From Parietaria judaica (Eukaryota; Streptophyta; Magnoliopsida; Rosales; Urticaceae): a stretch of 64,000 nucleotides of DNA. The notes beneath the pieces are model-generated. The model was given only the letters and a program-made list of their open reading frames with translations, ran no database searches and was not told where the DNA came from. The DNA lies in NCBI GenBank assembly GCA_954871525.1, contig OX940864.1, positions 8,922,001 to 8,986,000 of the forward strand, written 5' to 3'. Below, one piece after another: positions 9,648 to 21,289 of this stretch. The translations under genes and the position numbers were made by a program. Numbering within the stretch: the stretch's first letter is position 1; each line of letters begins with the position of its first letter.

Positions 9648-12566
9648 AAAAAAAAAGGTCACAAAAACTATTCTAAGCTAAGCTACTTTTACTCTAAGAG
9701 AGACGGCAATTTCAACATAACCTATACGGTCCGTCCCTCTGTTACATTCATAACATTAGTAATATTTAGTTCGGTATATTTTGGTGATTTAACTATGTTT
9801 ACTCTACTAAGTTTGTTACTCTTGTTATTTAGTTCTGTTATTTTATTTTCTAACTTATATTTTAGCATTTGGGACCAACCAACCACTTAGGTTGTATATC
9901 CTTGCTCTATTTAAGAGAGCCTAAGCTAATAATCATTCACAAGTTTAATCTCTCTCAAAAGAAGGCTTGGTGAAGATTTGGGATAAATATCCCGTTAGAA
10001 CAATTTTGGGCCGTAACATAATGTTTTGGTCTATTTAATGGACCCAAAGTGAATGAGAAAAGCAGCAAATAATTATTCCAGTAAATTAGTTCTCAGATTA
10101 GCGCAGTTTCTCTAGTTCTGTTATATATATAAAAAAATGCCGCCTAAACGCAAGCATGATTACAGATTCACTACCAAACGTGATTAACAACAATAATAAA
10201 AAAAATAAAAAAAAAATAACGCACAAACCTTGGCTTTTCGAATCCGCAAGAAATTCTGGCGGTATAGGATACCAGCTAGAATACCACAAACACCCGGTAA
10301 CATTGATCTCTTCCAGGATGATAGGAGAAGCTACATGAGGTAGAGAGACGAAAATTAGACTCCGATAACGGTGGAAAACAAACAATTTCCAATAAACAAA
10401 GAGTAATATATTGCATTATTTCGGTCACTCTACTTTGTCTTACCTGAAGACCAGCTAGGTAAAGGAATGTTTTATCAGAGAAGTGCATTCCATAGACACG
10501 AAAACGTGTAGAGATTGGAATGTCAAAGAAAAATGGCACAAACGATGAAAAAATAAGACCGTAAGGGCCGGATGTGACAAGGTTCGCTGCTGGGTCTGCA
10601 GAAAGAAAAGAAAAACGATGACAATTTAAAAATAAAAATTGTCTACAAGAAGACCACATACAAAACATATCAGAGCATAAGATGCACAATTTTTTTTTTC
10701 TTTTTTATAATTTTAGTACATCTTAGATCCCATATAGAGTAAACCACACCGACTCAGCATTACGTAAACTTTCTCAAAAAAGTAGAAAGCATTAATAAAA
10801 ACAAAAAGTTAAGAAAATACAAGTGAACTCCCACATCAATTAGAAATTATAATATCCACAAAAAATAATCCACATGGAAATTGTAGTAAGAAGAGGTAAG
10901 TAAAAAATGCAATAATGTTTATGACGCGCAACAATACACATATCATTAACAGTAACACTTACCTTTAAGGTATGCAAGCACGAGAACCTCGAAGAGCAAC
11001 GAGACCAAGATAGAGAACAAAACAAAGACCTGCATTAAGTTAAACCTTAAGTTTATAAGGGATTGAAAAACAATGGAAGCATATGTATTAATATATATTT
11101 AGATAGAAGCTATTACTTGTATAGAATAATCAACCAAGCAATAAATATTAAATAATGTAATTAACCATAATATTATTATTACCCACCGAATGCTTATTGG
11201 AACCAATCTGCCTCTCAAAGACCCTGAAATAATATAGGAGATACAGCCCAAACATCAATTCCGGCGTAGACGAAAAGGAAAAAACTGACATGATCAACTT
11301 CCAGAAGCGAAATTTTCCAAATATATCCTGTCACGAACACGTAAAAGTAAGAGGTAAGATGAAATCAATAATAAATCCTGCCTGATTTGAAATTACAGAT
11401 AATTTAAGATTCAAAGTTTCACGGTACTTTAGCCTAAAGTCGTAGATGTCCACTTTGGGTCATTACCAGGTAGCGATATATAATCCCTATACTATAAAAT
11501 CGTATACAAATAACCATCACGAGCCCATACTTTCCTATTAATCAGTAAACTATCATTAGATATATATCATCTCCAGTAGAAGAATGACGTAAGAGATGGA
11601 TTGGCACGGCTGTAAAAGAGTTACATATTAGACAAACGAATGCTATACATCAAGAATCAATGATGTATCATCAAGCAATTAAATCAACAGAACATATACA
11701 TCAAGATTTAAAAGATTCATAGGTGAAAGACACATTGATAAATAGTAACACGGTGAAGTAGGATCATTGTTATTAAGCCATAATTCAAACAATTTGAACG
11801 CAAGGATCGAAATATATTTTAGAGTTTATATTGATCGACTCTCACATGGAAAAGCAAAGGTATATTGTTGAATTGAGCTCTATTGATACTAACACAAGAA
11901 CGATTAAGAATGAAAAAGCAGCTATTTGGGATACAATCATAAAGCTATCAAACTGAAGAATCTCTAAATCCCCGGTCTAATTATGCCGTTAAACAGGTTT
12001 AGGCTTTAAGTAGTTTGAAACGTCAATACTCGAGCCGACAAACACTTTACAATTACCGGGATTTGCCCCGACTTATATAACAACAATAATAACAACAAAA
12101 AATCATAGAGATCTTCAAACCAGTAAAGTAAAGTAAATCCATTGTAGACAGAAAACCAAAGACGATAATTCGCAATTCAGAAACAAACCCGCTCGGATTA
12201 GTTTCAGTCGGCACGAATCCCATTCTAATTGCATCTCAAAAATCCAAAACCCCATTCTTATGAGCAAATCGAAATCAGCCCTAAATTACTCAGTTCAACC
12301 CAAGAAGAAGACCAAAGTAGATTAAATTTCACAGAAAAGGTACCAGATAAGATAGACCAAGCTGGCCGGAACGGCCTCGGATCCCGAAGAAGACGGTGAA
12401 CAAAGCGCTGCAAACGACGAAGATCCTCGTGACCGGAGCATTGTCTGCCACGAAAAGAGATCACAAAAAAACTCGAATTCAAACAAAAAAGATCATCACA
12501 CAGAAGTAGTCTCGAGATAAAATCGATTGATGGAAACTCACTGAAACCAGAGGGTCCTCCGTTCAT
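8412..12566 (-). CDS. UBAC2: UBAC2-like rhomboid-family membrane protein with C-terminal UBA domain
   Basis: Exons (minus): 12566-12542, 12444-12344, 11327-11187, 11029-10963, 10595-10444, 10330-10229, 9474-9364, 8579-8412, giving 288 aa. All phases close. The N-terminus MNGGPSGF and motifs [32 protein letters not shown] and LLLSSWKRS match the plant UBAC2 family of derlin/rhomboid-like ER membrane proteins. Hydrophobic segments lie near residues 15-30, 52-76 and 90-112, with more in exons 5-6. A linker rich in Ser/Pro follows, then a UBA domain (about 252-283, [15 protein letters not shown]) that should bind ubiquitin. In plants this family is linked to ER and autophagy-related trafficking. 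Intron 7 uses a GC donor (AG|GCAAGT). A hAT element sits about 340 bp beyond the stop. A CT-rich leader is upstream of the ATG. Confidence 0.95.
9598..9650. repeat. (GAAA)n microsatellite in UBAC2 intron 6
   Basis: About twelve uninterrupted GAAA units followed by an A run, inside the intron between exons 6 and 7. Confidence 0.95.
9740..10018 (+). repeat. LTR-like dispersed repeat in UBAC2 intron 6
   Basis: It begins TGTTACATTC and ends GGCCGTAACA, so the ends resemble an LTR. Its last 130 bp (CTCTATTTAAGAGAG, CATTCACAAGTTTAATCTC, TTGGTGAAGATTTGG) recur at 45983-46138 in the rps7 first intron. It has a TATA-like box then a CT-rich leader, as in an LTR U3-R region. No target duplication is visible. 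It may be a solo LTR or a TRIM. Confidence 0.55.
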
Positions 12567-12750
12567 CTTCTCGGCGAAGGAAGAGCAGAAATCTCTCTCT
12601 CTCTCTCTCTGGGTTTCTCGGTGACTCGACTCTTCTCGGTGTTTGATTTTTGTTTGAATTTTTTTTTTTTTTTTGGTCTACCGTTTCTTATTATTCCGTG
12701 GAAAGTCAGGTAGAAAAAAAATTATATAATTAATTAATTAAAAAAAAGTG
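12567..12750 (-). promoter_or_regulatory. UBAC2-like gene leader and promoter
   Basis: Directly upstream of the ATG is a pure CT tract (12592-12612), then TTTT and AATT runs. CT-rich leaders are typical of plant core promoters. I see no clear TATA box. Confidence 0.45.
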
Positions 12751-13306
12751 TAATAGCCCGACTTGGGGCGGAGCCAAGGGCACGTTATTTTTATTTTATA
12801 TCTATTCATATTATTATAAGTTTATATATAAATAATAAACATAGTATTGGTAGACTAAATATCACTATAGTCTACTGGAGTTTTGTTAATCCTATAGTTC
12901 TCCTCCAAGTTATAGTTCATAGTTCAATTCCCAAGCCCATCAACTTTTATTTATTTATTTATTTTAGCAACATTTTTTATGATTATAATTTTTTTCATGG
13001 TATTTTGTACTTTACTTAATTATAAGTATACTAAAACGATTACAACTTACAAAACTAGAGAGTAAAAACCACCAATCAATTTAAGACGTGCAAAGTTTTA
13101 AATATTGAAAAAAATATTAATATTTTGAGAACGTAACATGTAGATTTCTAATCATATAGAGATCCTAATGAACTATTTTCATAAATCGAAAGTTCATAAA
13201 AAATAGTTATAATGCAATCTATAACAGTTGTTTCAATGTCTCGTTTTATTATGAAATATATTAATTTTCGCCCCCTCTTAGTCCGAGCTCTAGCTCCGCC
13301 CTTGGT
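12751..13306. mobile_element. possible MITE with GGGCGGAGC ends
   Basis: The left end contains TTGGGGCGGAGCCAAGGG (about 12763-12780). The right end contains the inverted form TAGCTCCGCCCTTGG (13291-13305). TAATAG flanks both sides (12751-12756 and 13306-13311). The inside is AT-rich and non-coding. The TIR match is short and the duplication only 6 bp, so the superfamily is uncertain. Confidence 0.5.
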
Positions 13307-13311
13307 AATAG

Positions 13312-13639
13312 GCACGAGTTTACTAATTTATTATTCAGAAATTGAAATTTGATTTTAGTTGTAATAGTAATTAGTCGATTTTAGTCAATTTTATAAATAA
13401 GGAATTAAATTAAATATTGAAATCAAAACTAAAAAAAAAAAACAACTGAATATGTACTTTTGTTGTTATCCAATTCCAAACACAAAGGATATATTTTTGT
13501 AAAATAAAAAATAAAGAGTATAAAAACTAAATCCCCTAAAAAAAAAAAAAAACACTACCTCGGTATATTTTTTAGTCGTGCTCTTTGTTAATAGCTAATG
13601 TGTGACTATTTTAATTAAACCTATTTAATTGTGACATTT
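13312..13639. other. AT-rich spacer
   Basis: Poly-A runs and AT-rich sequence. I found no continuation of the RPA1 frame here. Confidence 0.6.
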
Positions 13640-14961
13640 CATGCAAAGGACACAACTATATGTGCATGAAATGGAGAATAATTGGAGTACCCTTTTGCGA
13701 GTCTCTAATAAACCGCTTTTTCTCGTTATAGAGCCTGCAGGGCCGATAGACGAGACGACACCGATCAAATCCACAATGTCATTATTCTCCATTTCCTCAA
13801 TGTCCCTAATAAAACCGAAATGGAATTGCACAATCGGGATCGAGTCGTCGTCCTCATAGCACAGTTGCACGACTGATGCGTTCTCCAGAAAAATCTCTTG
13901 ATCGTTACGGAGGTGGTTGAAGTTTTTCTTGGCGGGTTTTAAACTACCTCCGGAGATTATGTAAACTTTACCAACTTGGATCTGATTACAGAACCGATCA
14001 GCCACGGCGTTAAAGCAAGTTGCACGAATTTCTCCACCCCCTGCGTCGAGAAGATCGAAAGAGAAAACCTTCCCGTCACCATCTGGATTGTTGTAGTGCC
14101 TGAGTTCGCCTCTCGCCGTCACTCTAGCTTTAATTGTCCATCTGCCCTGGCGGGGATCGAGCGCGGTAATAGGTGTTATCCTTGCCGGAGCATCATTTTT
14201 GGCTACCGGTCCTTCGTTACTGTGCATCGGTTGTGTCTGTTGGTACGGAAGCTGAGGTGCACGATGGTAAACCTCTGGTCTAGGATTGCGCAATCCCCGG
14301 TTCTGGCCGATATACGGTAGACTTACGGGCGTTGAGTTCCCGGTTCCTAAGTTCTGATTGGTGTATGATCCGGTTACCGTTGATGGGTTTCCACTTCCTC
14401 TATTCGGATAGTTGTATGACCTATCACCGGTCTCTGGCTCCGAAAACATTGAAGGATCGTTCGTTGCTCCATGTCTTGCACTGTTGGGATATGTAATACC
14501 TCGTGAACTACCCATCCCGGGCATTCAGCGGACAGTCCGGACACGGGCTCATTGGCTGAAGGTTGTGCATTTGCAGATTTATGAAGCAGCAAAGGTTGGC
14601 CAATGATATCACATTCATCACGAACCATCTCCATGTTAATTATCAGAATGATCCTGTAGCAGAAAGTAACATCAGCAACAAAAAAAAAAATACAAGGTTA
14701 AATTACTGTGTAACTTAAAAAATATAGGAATAATTTTGATAAAAGTACTCAAACTTTCTTTAAAATAGTGCAGTGTATGGCTAAGCTTTCAGTTGCGCTG
14801 ATTAACTACCCCGAAGCGTGAAAACTTCGATATCGATTGGCTTTTTCACAAGTCTTCATTAACTTTATGTTATTTATACGTGTATGCCTCAAAATGAAGT
14901 AATTAACATGAGAAATCTAAAAAAAAAAGTGACGATTTGAGTTATATATGTAAAAAACTTA

Positions 14962-14996
<35 letters not shown>

Positions 14997-15266
14997 ACGT
15001 AGCGCAGACGATCTCGAGAAGACGAACGAGCGAGCCTCGCCGGAGTCTGCCATTGGCGACGAGGCAGCTGAGCTGCGAGGCCAGCATGCCATGCTGGAAG
15101 TTGACTCCATCAGAGATCCGAACTCTATACTGGCTTTCTCTTTCGGTGCCATTGACGATCCCCTCAGGTCCGTCACCTGAACCACCAGATTCCAGTCGTC
15201 ATCCTTCGGCCCTTCCTGGCTGCACATCCTCGTTACCAATCCTCGCGTCAGCGTCTCCGCCGCCAT
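13640..15266 (-). pseudogene. truncated replication protein A 70-kDa subunit (RPA1-like)
   Basis: Exon 1 (15266 to about 15000) starts MAAETLTRGLV and encodes the N-terminal OB fold, but near 15151 a base is missing. After that the fold continues in another frame (SQYRVRISDG, GSLVRLLEIVCA). Exon 2 (14653 onward, after a CTACAG acceptor) gives IILIINMEMV and NEPVSG. A second frame change around 14525-14550 then leads to a 299-aa frame. That frame contains DNA-binding domain A (GRWTIKARVTARGELRHYN, FSFDLLDAGGGEI, CFNAVADRF) and the start of domain B (DIVDLIGVVSSIGP). It stops after about RKRVLQL. The rest of domain B, domain C and the zinc finger are absent. Two frameshifts and a 3' truncation indicate a dead copy. 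An intact RPA1 binds single-stranded DNA in replication and repair. Confidence 0.85.
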
Positions 15267-16442
15267 TGCTGAGCCAGTGTTTGGCGATCGAGAAAATCTC
15301 AGAGAAGGAAATTCGAAACCCAGAGAGAGAGGATCGGAAATGGAGAGAAGAATAGAAGAGAGAGTAATGCGAAGTGAATTTGAGAGGGAAAACGAAGTTG
15401 GGAAAGAGTGTCTTTAATTTTTTTCCCAAAGTGCCCCTGGTTTCATGACGTGGTGTCTCTTCGCGCTCCAGCCATAGTACACAACTGTGCCGCGCGTGTG
15501 CGCGGAATAAAAAGGAACGGGCCGACCCGTTCCATCCTTTCGTTGGCCACGACAGCACGTGCTTGCAGTTAGGGGCGGAGGTATTAAGACCCGAGCGGTT
15601 GCGGTCGCCCTCACTTGATATCAATTTGTTATTTTTTATGAATAAATATAGGGAAGTCATTAACCCTCCACATATGTTGATATGCAGTTAAGTTCTTATG
15701 CTCAAATTTTGGTTGTGAAAGTCCTAATTGTTACTATTTTGTTACACATTACTCCACCTGTCGTTATCCTCCACGCTGTCATTACACGTGTCACGCCACG
15801 TCCCACATTCTGGGGCAATCCGTGCTCGAGTTGGACTTGGGCCCGAGCTGCCCGCTCGGTGATGCTTTTTGAGCGAGCAAAACTCACCTACTCAGTCTCA
15901 AGACAACAATGAAAATGAAAAAAAAAAAAATAGGTGGGCGGACTTTTTCCCAGCTCCCTTGGGCACGGGCTGTGAGTGCAGGCCATCCATACAATATGTG
16001 GGCGAGCAAAACTCGCAGTGGGTGCGAGCGTGGGCACGTGCGCGGGCTGCCCAGACGACGTTTATAGGTACAAGTAACCCGCAAGAGCTCTAAGACTGTA
16101 TAGTTAGACCAATATATCAACATTATCTGGAAGTGAAAAAATGAAAGAAAATCGACCCCAAGGCAGATAATACATAAGAGAAACTAGGCACTAAGGTATA
16201 TATACTACTCTTTTTTTTAAAGAGATATAAATACTACTTTAATCGGGCAATTTTATATCACTATACAATATTGTACATTAGGTAACTCAATTTCTCTTTT
16301 AAAAGGAGAGCGAGAGAGAGAGAAGTGAACATTTCATTCTCTTACAATAATCTTTCTTTTTTCTCTTTAGTAGATTATGCTGATATTCCCCTAACTATAT
16401 AAAACTCCTCATTTGCAGCTAAAATAGCAAGAACTTGTTGGG
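15267..16442. other. intergenic region with a GC-rich patch
   Basis: 15300-15600 would be the leader and promoter of the RPA1-like fragment. Around 15780-16060 is a GC-rich patch with a partly repeated phrase (GCGAGCAAAACTC at about 15872 and 16003). Frames on both strands are short and unrecognised. The rest up to the F-box stop codon is AT-rich, with a GA-repeat near 16310. Confidence 0.5.
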
Positions 16443-19400
16443 CTATTCCTGAGCTTGCGATGGCCAAAATTGCCGCCACCGGGAAATCTCGGCCTCGTCC
16501 GAAAGCTTTCGGATTCCACCGTAGAATCCATCCACTTCGTTTCCTTCTTCGCAATGGTCTTTCCGGTTCACTATCGTTCTTCTCCATCTCGAGCCGGGAC
16601 TGTATTGGTTAAACTCCAATGCTACTGTATCTGTGAGCAAGAACTCTACGTGAGTCATTTGAAGAATCATGTAGCAAAAGGATGAGATCAAGTTTTCACG
16701 ATTGAATAAAGCGCGTAACGAAGCAAACCGGTCTTCTTTTAATAATAACACAGATGAGCTTACTACTAAGACTTTAATCATATATGTGATAAAGCAAACG
16801 CAAAACAACGAGGGTAAAGAGAACTCAACAAAGGAATTTTACGTGAAAACCTAATTCGGGAAAAAAATATCACGGGTAGAGGAGAGAGCGTGCGGAAAAA
16901 TGCCACAAAAAGCCCTAATTGGAAAGGTCCCCATGAAATGAAAAGGGCACGTTAAGTTGAATAGCTTATTATAATGGCGGGAAAAAAATGGTGTTAAACG
17001 ATTTCTTTTGCTTAAGGTTAGGATGACATTAAAGCTATTAAAGATTCGAAACTTCCTTTACACACAATGGACGATGAAATGCCGTGTAATGCAAGGCAAG
17101 GCTTGCTAAGAATTTTTAGAAAGCTCATAAATTTAGTGATCTTGTATTTGAGGTTCAGATTTACTAATCTTGTGTCATCAAGGGTAAAGAGAGAAAGTGC
17201 GGAAATTTAAACGGTTTAACTTACCGCTGTATCGGCAACGACAGTGATTCTCATTCCCGTCACAGGTTTCCAAGTGACCAACAAGGCCATACCACCAACC
17301 TGCATTGCAAATTTTAGAATTGATGAGCTCGGATTCCATAGTCTAGATCGTGATTCAAATCGGAAGTTTTGGGATTAAACACAAAAACGTAAACCCCAAA
17401 ATCCTACATTGAAAATTTTAAGATCAAAGCGCTCGGATTTCATCTGCTAAACCGCAATCCAAGTCGATTATTTGGGAATTCCAAAAGCCTTACTAAACCC
17501 TAACCTACATTGCAAATTTTGATAATCAATCATCTCAGATGCCATCTGCTAAGTCGCGATTCAATCGAAATTTTGGAGATCCAGAAAACAAATTGTAAAA
17601 TCAAAACCTTAGATTGCAATCTTAGAATCAATAAGCTCGGATGCACGGTTCAAAACGGAAACCGAAAGATTCAAAACGTACATCCTAAACCCTACACTCC
17701 ATATTTTAACATTAACGAGCACCGGCGATTCAAATCGAAATTTAGGGGATTCGGAACACAATTCATAAACACTAAACCCTACTTTGAGCTCTGATTCCAC
17801 ATGCTAAATCGCAATTCAAATAAAATGTTAATGGATTCCAAACACAAACCCTAAAAATCTACACATTGCTCGAATTCCATCTGCGCAAAAACGCAATTCA
17901 GGATAGGAAATTCGGGGATCGAGAACACGAACCGTAAGGGAATTCCTTGTTCCTTCTCCACTGGATCTCGACATGATCTCCGGGTCTGAGCTCGCTCAAA
18001 CAACCCGACGCGTGAAGCTCGTACGGAGGCGTTTCGAGAGGAGGCACTCGCAGCCTCTCCCACTCGATGTTCTCCTCTATGGTCCTCCTTCCATGGGGAG
18101 AGTACCTGCGAGCGAGCGAGCATCGGAAATTAGATCCAAAACAGGGACGAAGAAACCATGAACACTACGATCCTCACGTACCTGGCTTCGAAGGTGTCGG
18201 AGCTCGAATCGTAGCAGAGATGAGCGTCATAGCATGATAGCAAGAAGCCCACATGACCATTCTGAATCCATAGAAGAAGAAACGGTGTTAAACGGGCTCT
18301 CTTCTGGCCCCAGTCCGTATTCGCTCCGAAAACCGGCCTCTCGGAACAGGGAAGACCAGGCTTTCGAGCTCCGGTTTCGGTTCCGGTTTTAGTCATTTAT
18401 TAAAATATTTTGAATTTTAGACCACGTTTCTAATTTGACAAAAAATATGCCAGCAAAGTTTTTGGCTTGATCCCGCCCGGTTTTTTCCCTGTCCGGTTTT
18501 TTTTTTTATAATAAAAATTGGGGTTTTTTTTTTTTTTCCATAACCGAGACTAGTTCCGGGAGACCTAGAAAATCGAGAGGGCGGAAAAAGGCCAAAAGCC
18601 CGGTACTTAATCCAGGCTTCACCCCTGTTTTTCTATGAATAAAGAAATCACCTCTTCAAACTTGGGATTTTTTAAAAACCGTAACCGAGCCTGGTTTTGG
18701 GAGGCCCGAAAAAACCAAGACCGAGCTGAAAAAATGTTAAAGAGATTATCTCTTTTAAACTCTGATTTTTTATTTTTATTTTTTCTGAATCGGACTGAGG
18801 CTGGTTTTCGGAGGCCCGGAAAAACCAGGACCGAGCTGGCAAACGATCAAAACCTCGGTAACCGGTCCCGGTTTCACTCCCGGCATTGGAATAAGCAAAG
18901 AAATTACCTCTCGGTTGAACACTTGAGCAGGGAACCAGAACTTGCCACTCTCCAGAGACAGATACCACGCCATGATCGAATCCTCCGGCAAATCCGTCCT
19001 CGCTTTCGCATTCTCCGCCATTGTCGGGCTCACCATCCACGACAGAGGCTTCAAACCGAGAACAAACTCAAACAACCTCGTCTCCTTCCTCTCGTTCGAC
19101 GAGCGCTTCGCCCTCTGGTTCCTCGCAGCCGACTCGCACCGCCATTGCCCGAGCGCGCTCTCGCCCACCACCCTCCCCCACTTCCCCTGCAAATGCCCCT
19201 CCCAGAGGTGATCGCTCACACACCTCTCCCGCAAAGAAACGCAGACTCCGGCCATGCTGCGCAGCCCGGCCGGGGAGAGCCGCTCGAGGACGAGGTCCAG
19301 CGCGAGGTCGGGCAAGTCCAGGAGAGAGATCCTCTCCTCGTCTCTCTCTCCTCTGGTTGTGCAGAGCTTCATCTTCTTCAGCGAAACCAGGCTCGTAGTT

Positions 19401-19564
19401 GCGAGCGGCTTCTGGACGAACCGGGCGACGAGGAACCCCGAGAACTCGCCGCAGAACCACAAGGAGAGGAGCTTGATGAGGCCTTCACAGAGATGGAGCG
19501 CCCTGTGATTGAAGGACTGGGAGAGGAGAACGAGAGGGACACAAGATATGAAGAAACAGAGCAT
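16443..19564 (-). CDS. F-box protein (SCF substrate adaptor, At2g41170/At2g26850-type family)
   Basis: Exons (minus): 19564-18908, 18261-18182, 18105-17933, 17299-17225, 16630-16443. Phases close to give 390 aa from MLCFFISC. An upstream in-frame ATG at 19600 would add 12 residues, but relatives start with the hydrophobic segment, so I chose the inner one. The N-terminus is hydrophobic (residues 1-16). Next come SLVSLKKMK and an F-box (about 79-125; [25 protein letters not shown]) that should bind SKP1. The C-terminal domain (220-390) is the conserved plant module: [64 protein letters not shown]. Substrate unknown. As I recall, Arabidopsis has a UBAC2-like gene and this F-box gene side by side (At2g41160/At2g41170), which would make this conserved microsynteny. 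Confidence 0.95.
18290..18890. repeat. degenerate CCGGTT-rich repeats in F-box intron 1
   Basis: Two copies of a block reading GGCCCG(A/G)AAAAACCA(A/G)GACCGAGCTG lie at about 18700 and 18805. A third degenerate copy is at about 18545-18590. CGGTTCCGGTTTTAG lies at 18372-18393 and GGCTTCACCCCTG near 18615. The composition and terminal-like strings resemble the Ac-like hAT elements found elsewhere in the window, so this intron probably holds nested, decayed copies. Confidence 0.5.
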
Positions 19565-19600
19565 TGGGTTCAATGGAAGTGCAAGCTTTGAGCTTGACAT

Positions 19601-21280
19601 TGGTGAAGAAGAAGAAGAAGAAGAAGAAATGGATTATATGAGAAGAAAGGAGAGCTCTATAAAAAAATTTCCTTACATCACACGTGTATATATATATATA
19701 TATATATATCCTATATATATGTATAAATGTGTATACGATTTAAGAAGTATGGAAGGTGGTTTATCAGAATAGACAGGGTATGAAAAGTGGACCCCTTTTT
19801 GCAATTTTCACTATTTTGTCAAATTACTATTACACTATTATTAGGGATAAGCGGCGGAAGTACCTAATATTTTGATTTTTTTTGGGGTAGTATAATCCTT
19901 TTTTTCACCATTAAAGTTCTCAATATCAACTATTAGTGCAATTTTTCATTATATATATATGTGTGTGTGTGTATGAATTAAGAAGTATGTCATTTTTATG
20001 ATATATCATTGAAATAATAGATAGAATTTTGGAGAGAAGCAAAATAGTAAATTATAGCTTCGGTTTTGTTTCTTCTAATTATTATATGGAGTCCGGTATT
20101 TATAACACTAGTTACGAACATGAAAAACAAGGTGTGATCTTTTAATGGGAGCTTAAAAACCACAAACTTATAAAATTATGGGAGAAAATAAGAAGAGGAA
20201 GAAGTAAAAAGAGTAAAGTGTGAAGATATCAAGGGTGGTTTCTTTCTTGAGTTGTAAAAGATTGGAAAGGTAGGAGAGTGAAAAGGATGAATAAATTCTT
20301 AGAGAAGCAAAGTTCATGATTCTAAAAGGCACCCACTTTTAAATTTGTGTAACTAAGGAAGAAAAGAATAGTACAAAATATTTGGAAGAAAAAAAAAACA
20401 TATAATATTTTTTTAGAACAATAAAGATTGACAAACCAGAAAGTGTGTCCTTCCCTATTGGTCCAAAAACTCACTTCCCATCTTTATTTTTTTTTATTTT
20501 TTTGTTCATTGAAGAAAATAAGGGAAAGAGTGATAATTTTACACAAGCTTAATGGGGTTTTCAAATTAATATATATATATATATATATAATATCTTGTGG
20601 TGTTGAGAGAGGCATAATAAATAGCCGATCTGAAGTGTGGCCTAACTCTTACCAAACTCCAGCGCTTCACAAGCTCAACCATAATGAGAAATTTGAGAAT
20701 TGGTAGACAAAACACAAAAATATGCCCCACCCAATTTAAAGACTTGGATTGTGATGGATTTCAAAGAGAATTCTATTTTATTTTGGTTGTAATAATAATA
20801 ATAATAGACTTATTTGCGGCAAGAATACTATATACTTTTTTAAAGCTTCAATGTTTAAGTTCTTTCGTAAATTTCGTATTATTTTTTTTGTCGCAACTTA
20901 ATACTAAATCAATGTATTTTTTATGTACTTTTACCATTAAAAAAACTTTTAAGTATTTAATTGTTAAAAACGAATAATATTAATATTTCTACCGCAAATA
21001 AAATGTGATTTGTCCCAATAGGAGACAGAGAAGAAAGAAAGGACAAGTTGTGTGCATTGAAAGCAGCAAATAGCAATGATGTTTCCAAGGCCAATATACG
21101 TTGTTTTCATCCTCTTCATGTGATCACATATTTCATGGTATATATTGGTAGCCAATCAATTAGTAAAAATGTTTGTTTCTTTTTCACTCTGTTACTTTGT
21201 AACTTGGTCCTTCAAGCAAGGTTTTTTTTTTTTTTTTTAACGAGGCTAATAGGTTGATTAAAGTTACAATGCACTGGTAT
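19601..21280. other. upstream region of the F-box gene, AT-rich intergenic DNA
   Basis: Contains a CTT repeat in the probable F-box leader (19605-19628, read on minus), TA microsatellites (19688-19720, 20571-20590) and poly-T runs. No supported gene. Confidence 0.6.
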
Positions 21281-21289
21281 TATTAATTA

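Noticed and set aside
9576..9890. 104-aa frame starting in the GAAA repeat
   Set aside because: Lysine/glutamate run from a microsatellite inside a UBAC2 intron; no family resemblance.
18635..19591. 318-aa plus-strand frame
   Set aside because: Antisense shadow of the F-box first exon. The minus strand gives a clear F-box protein.
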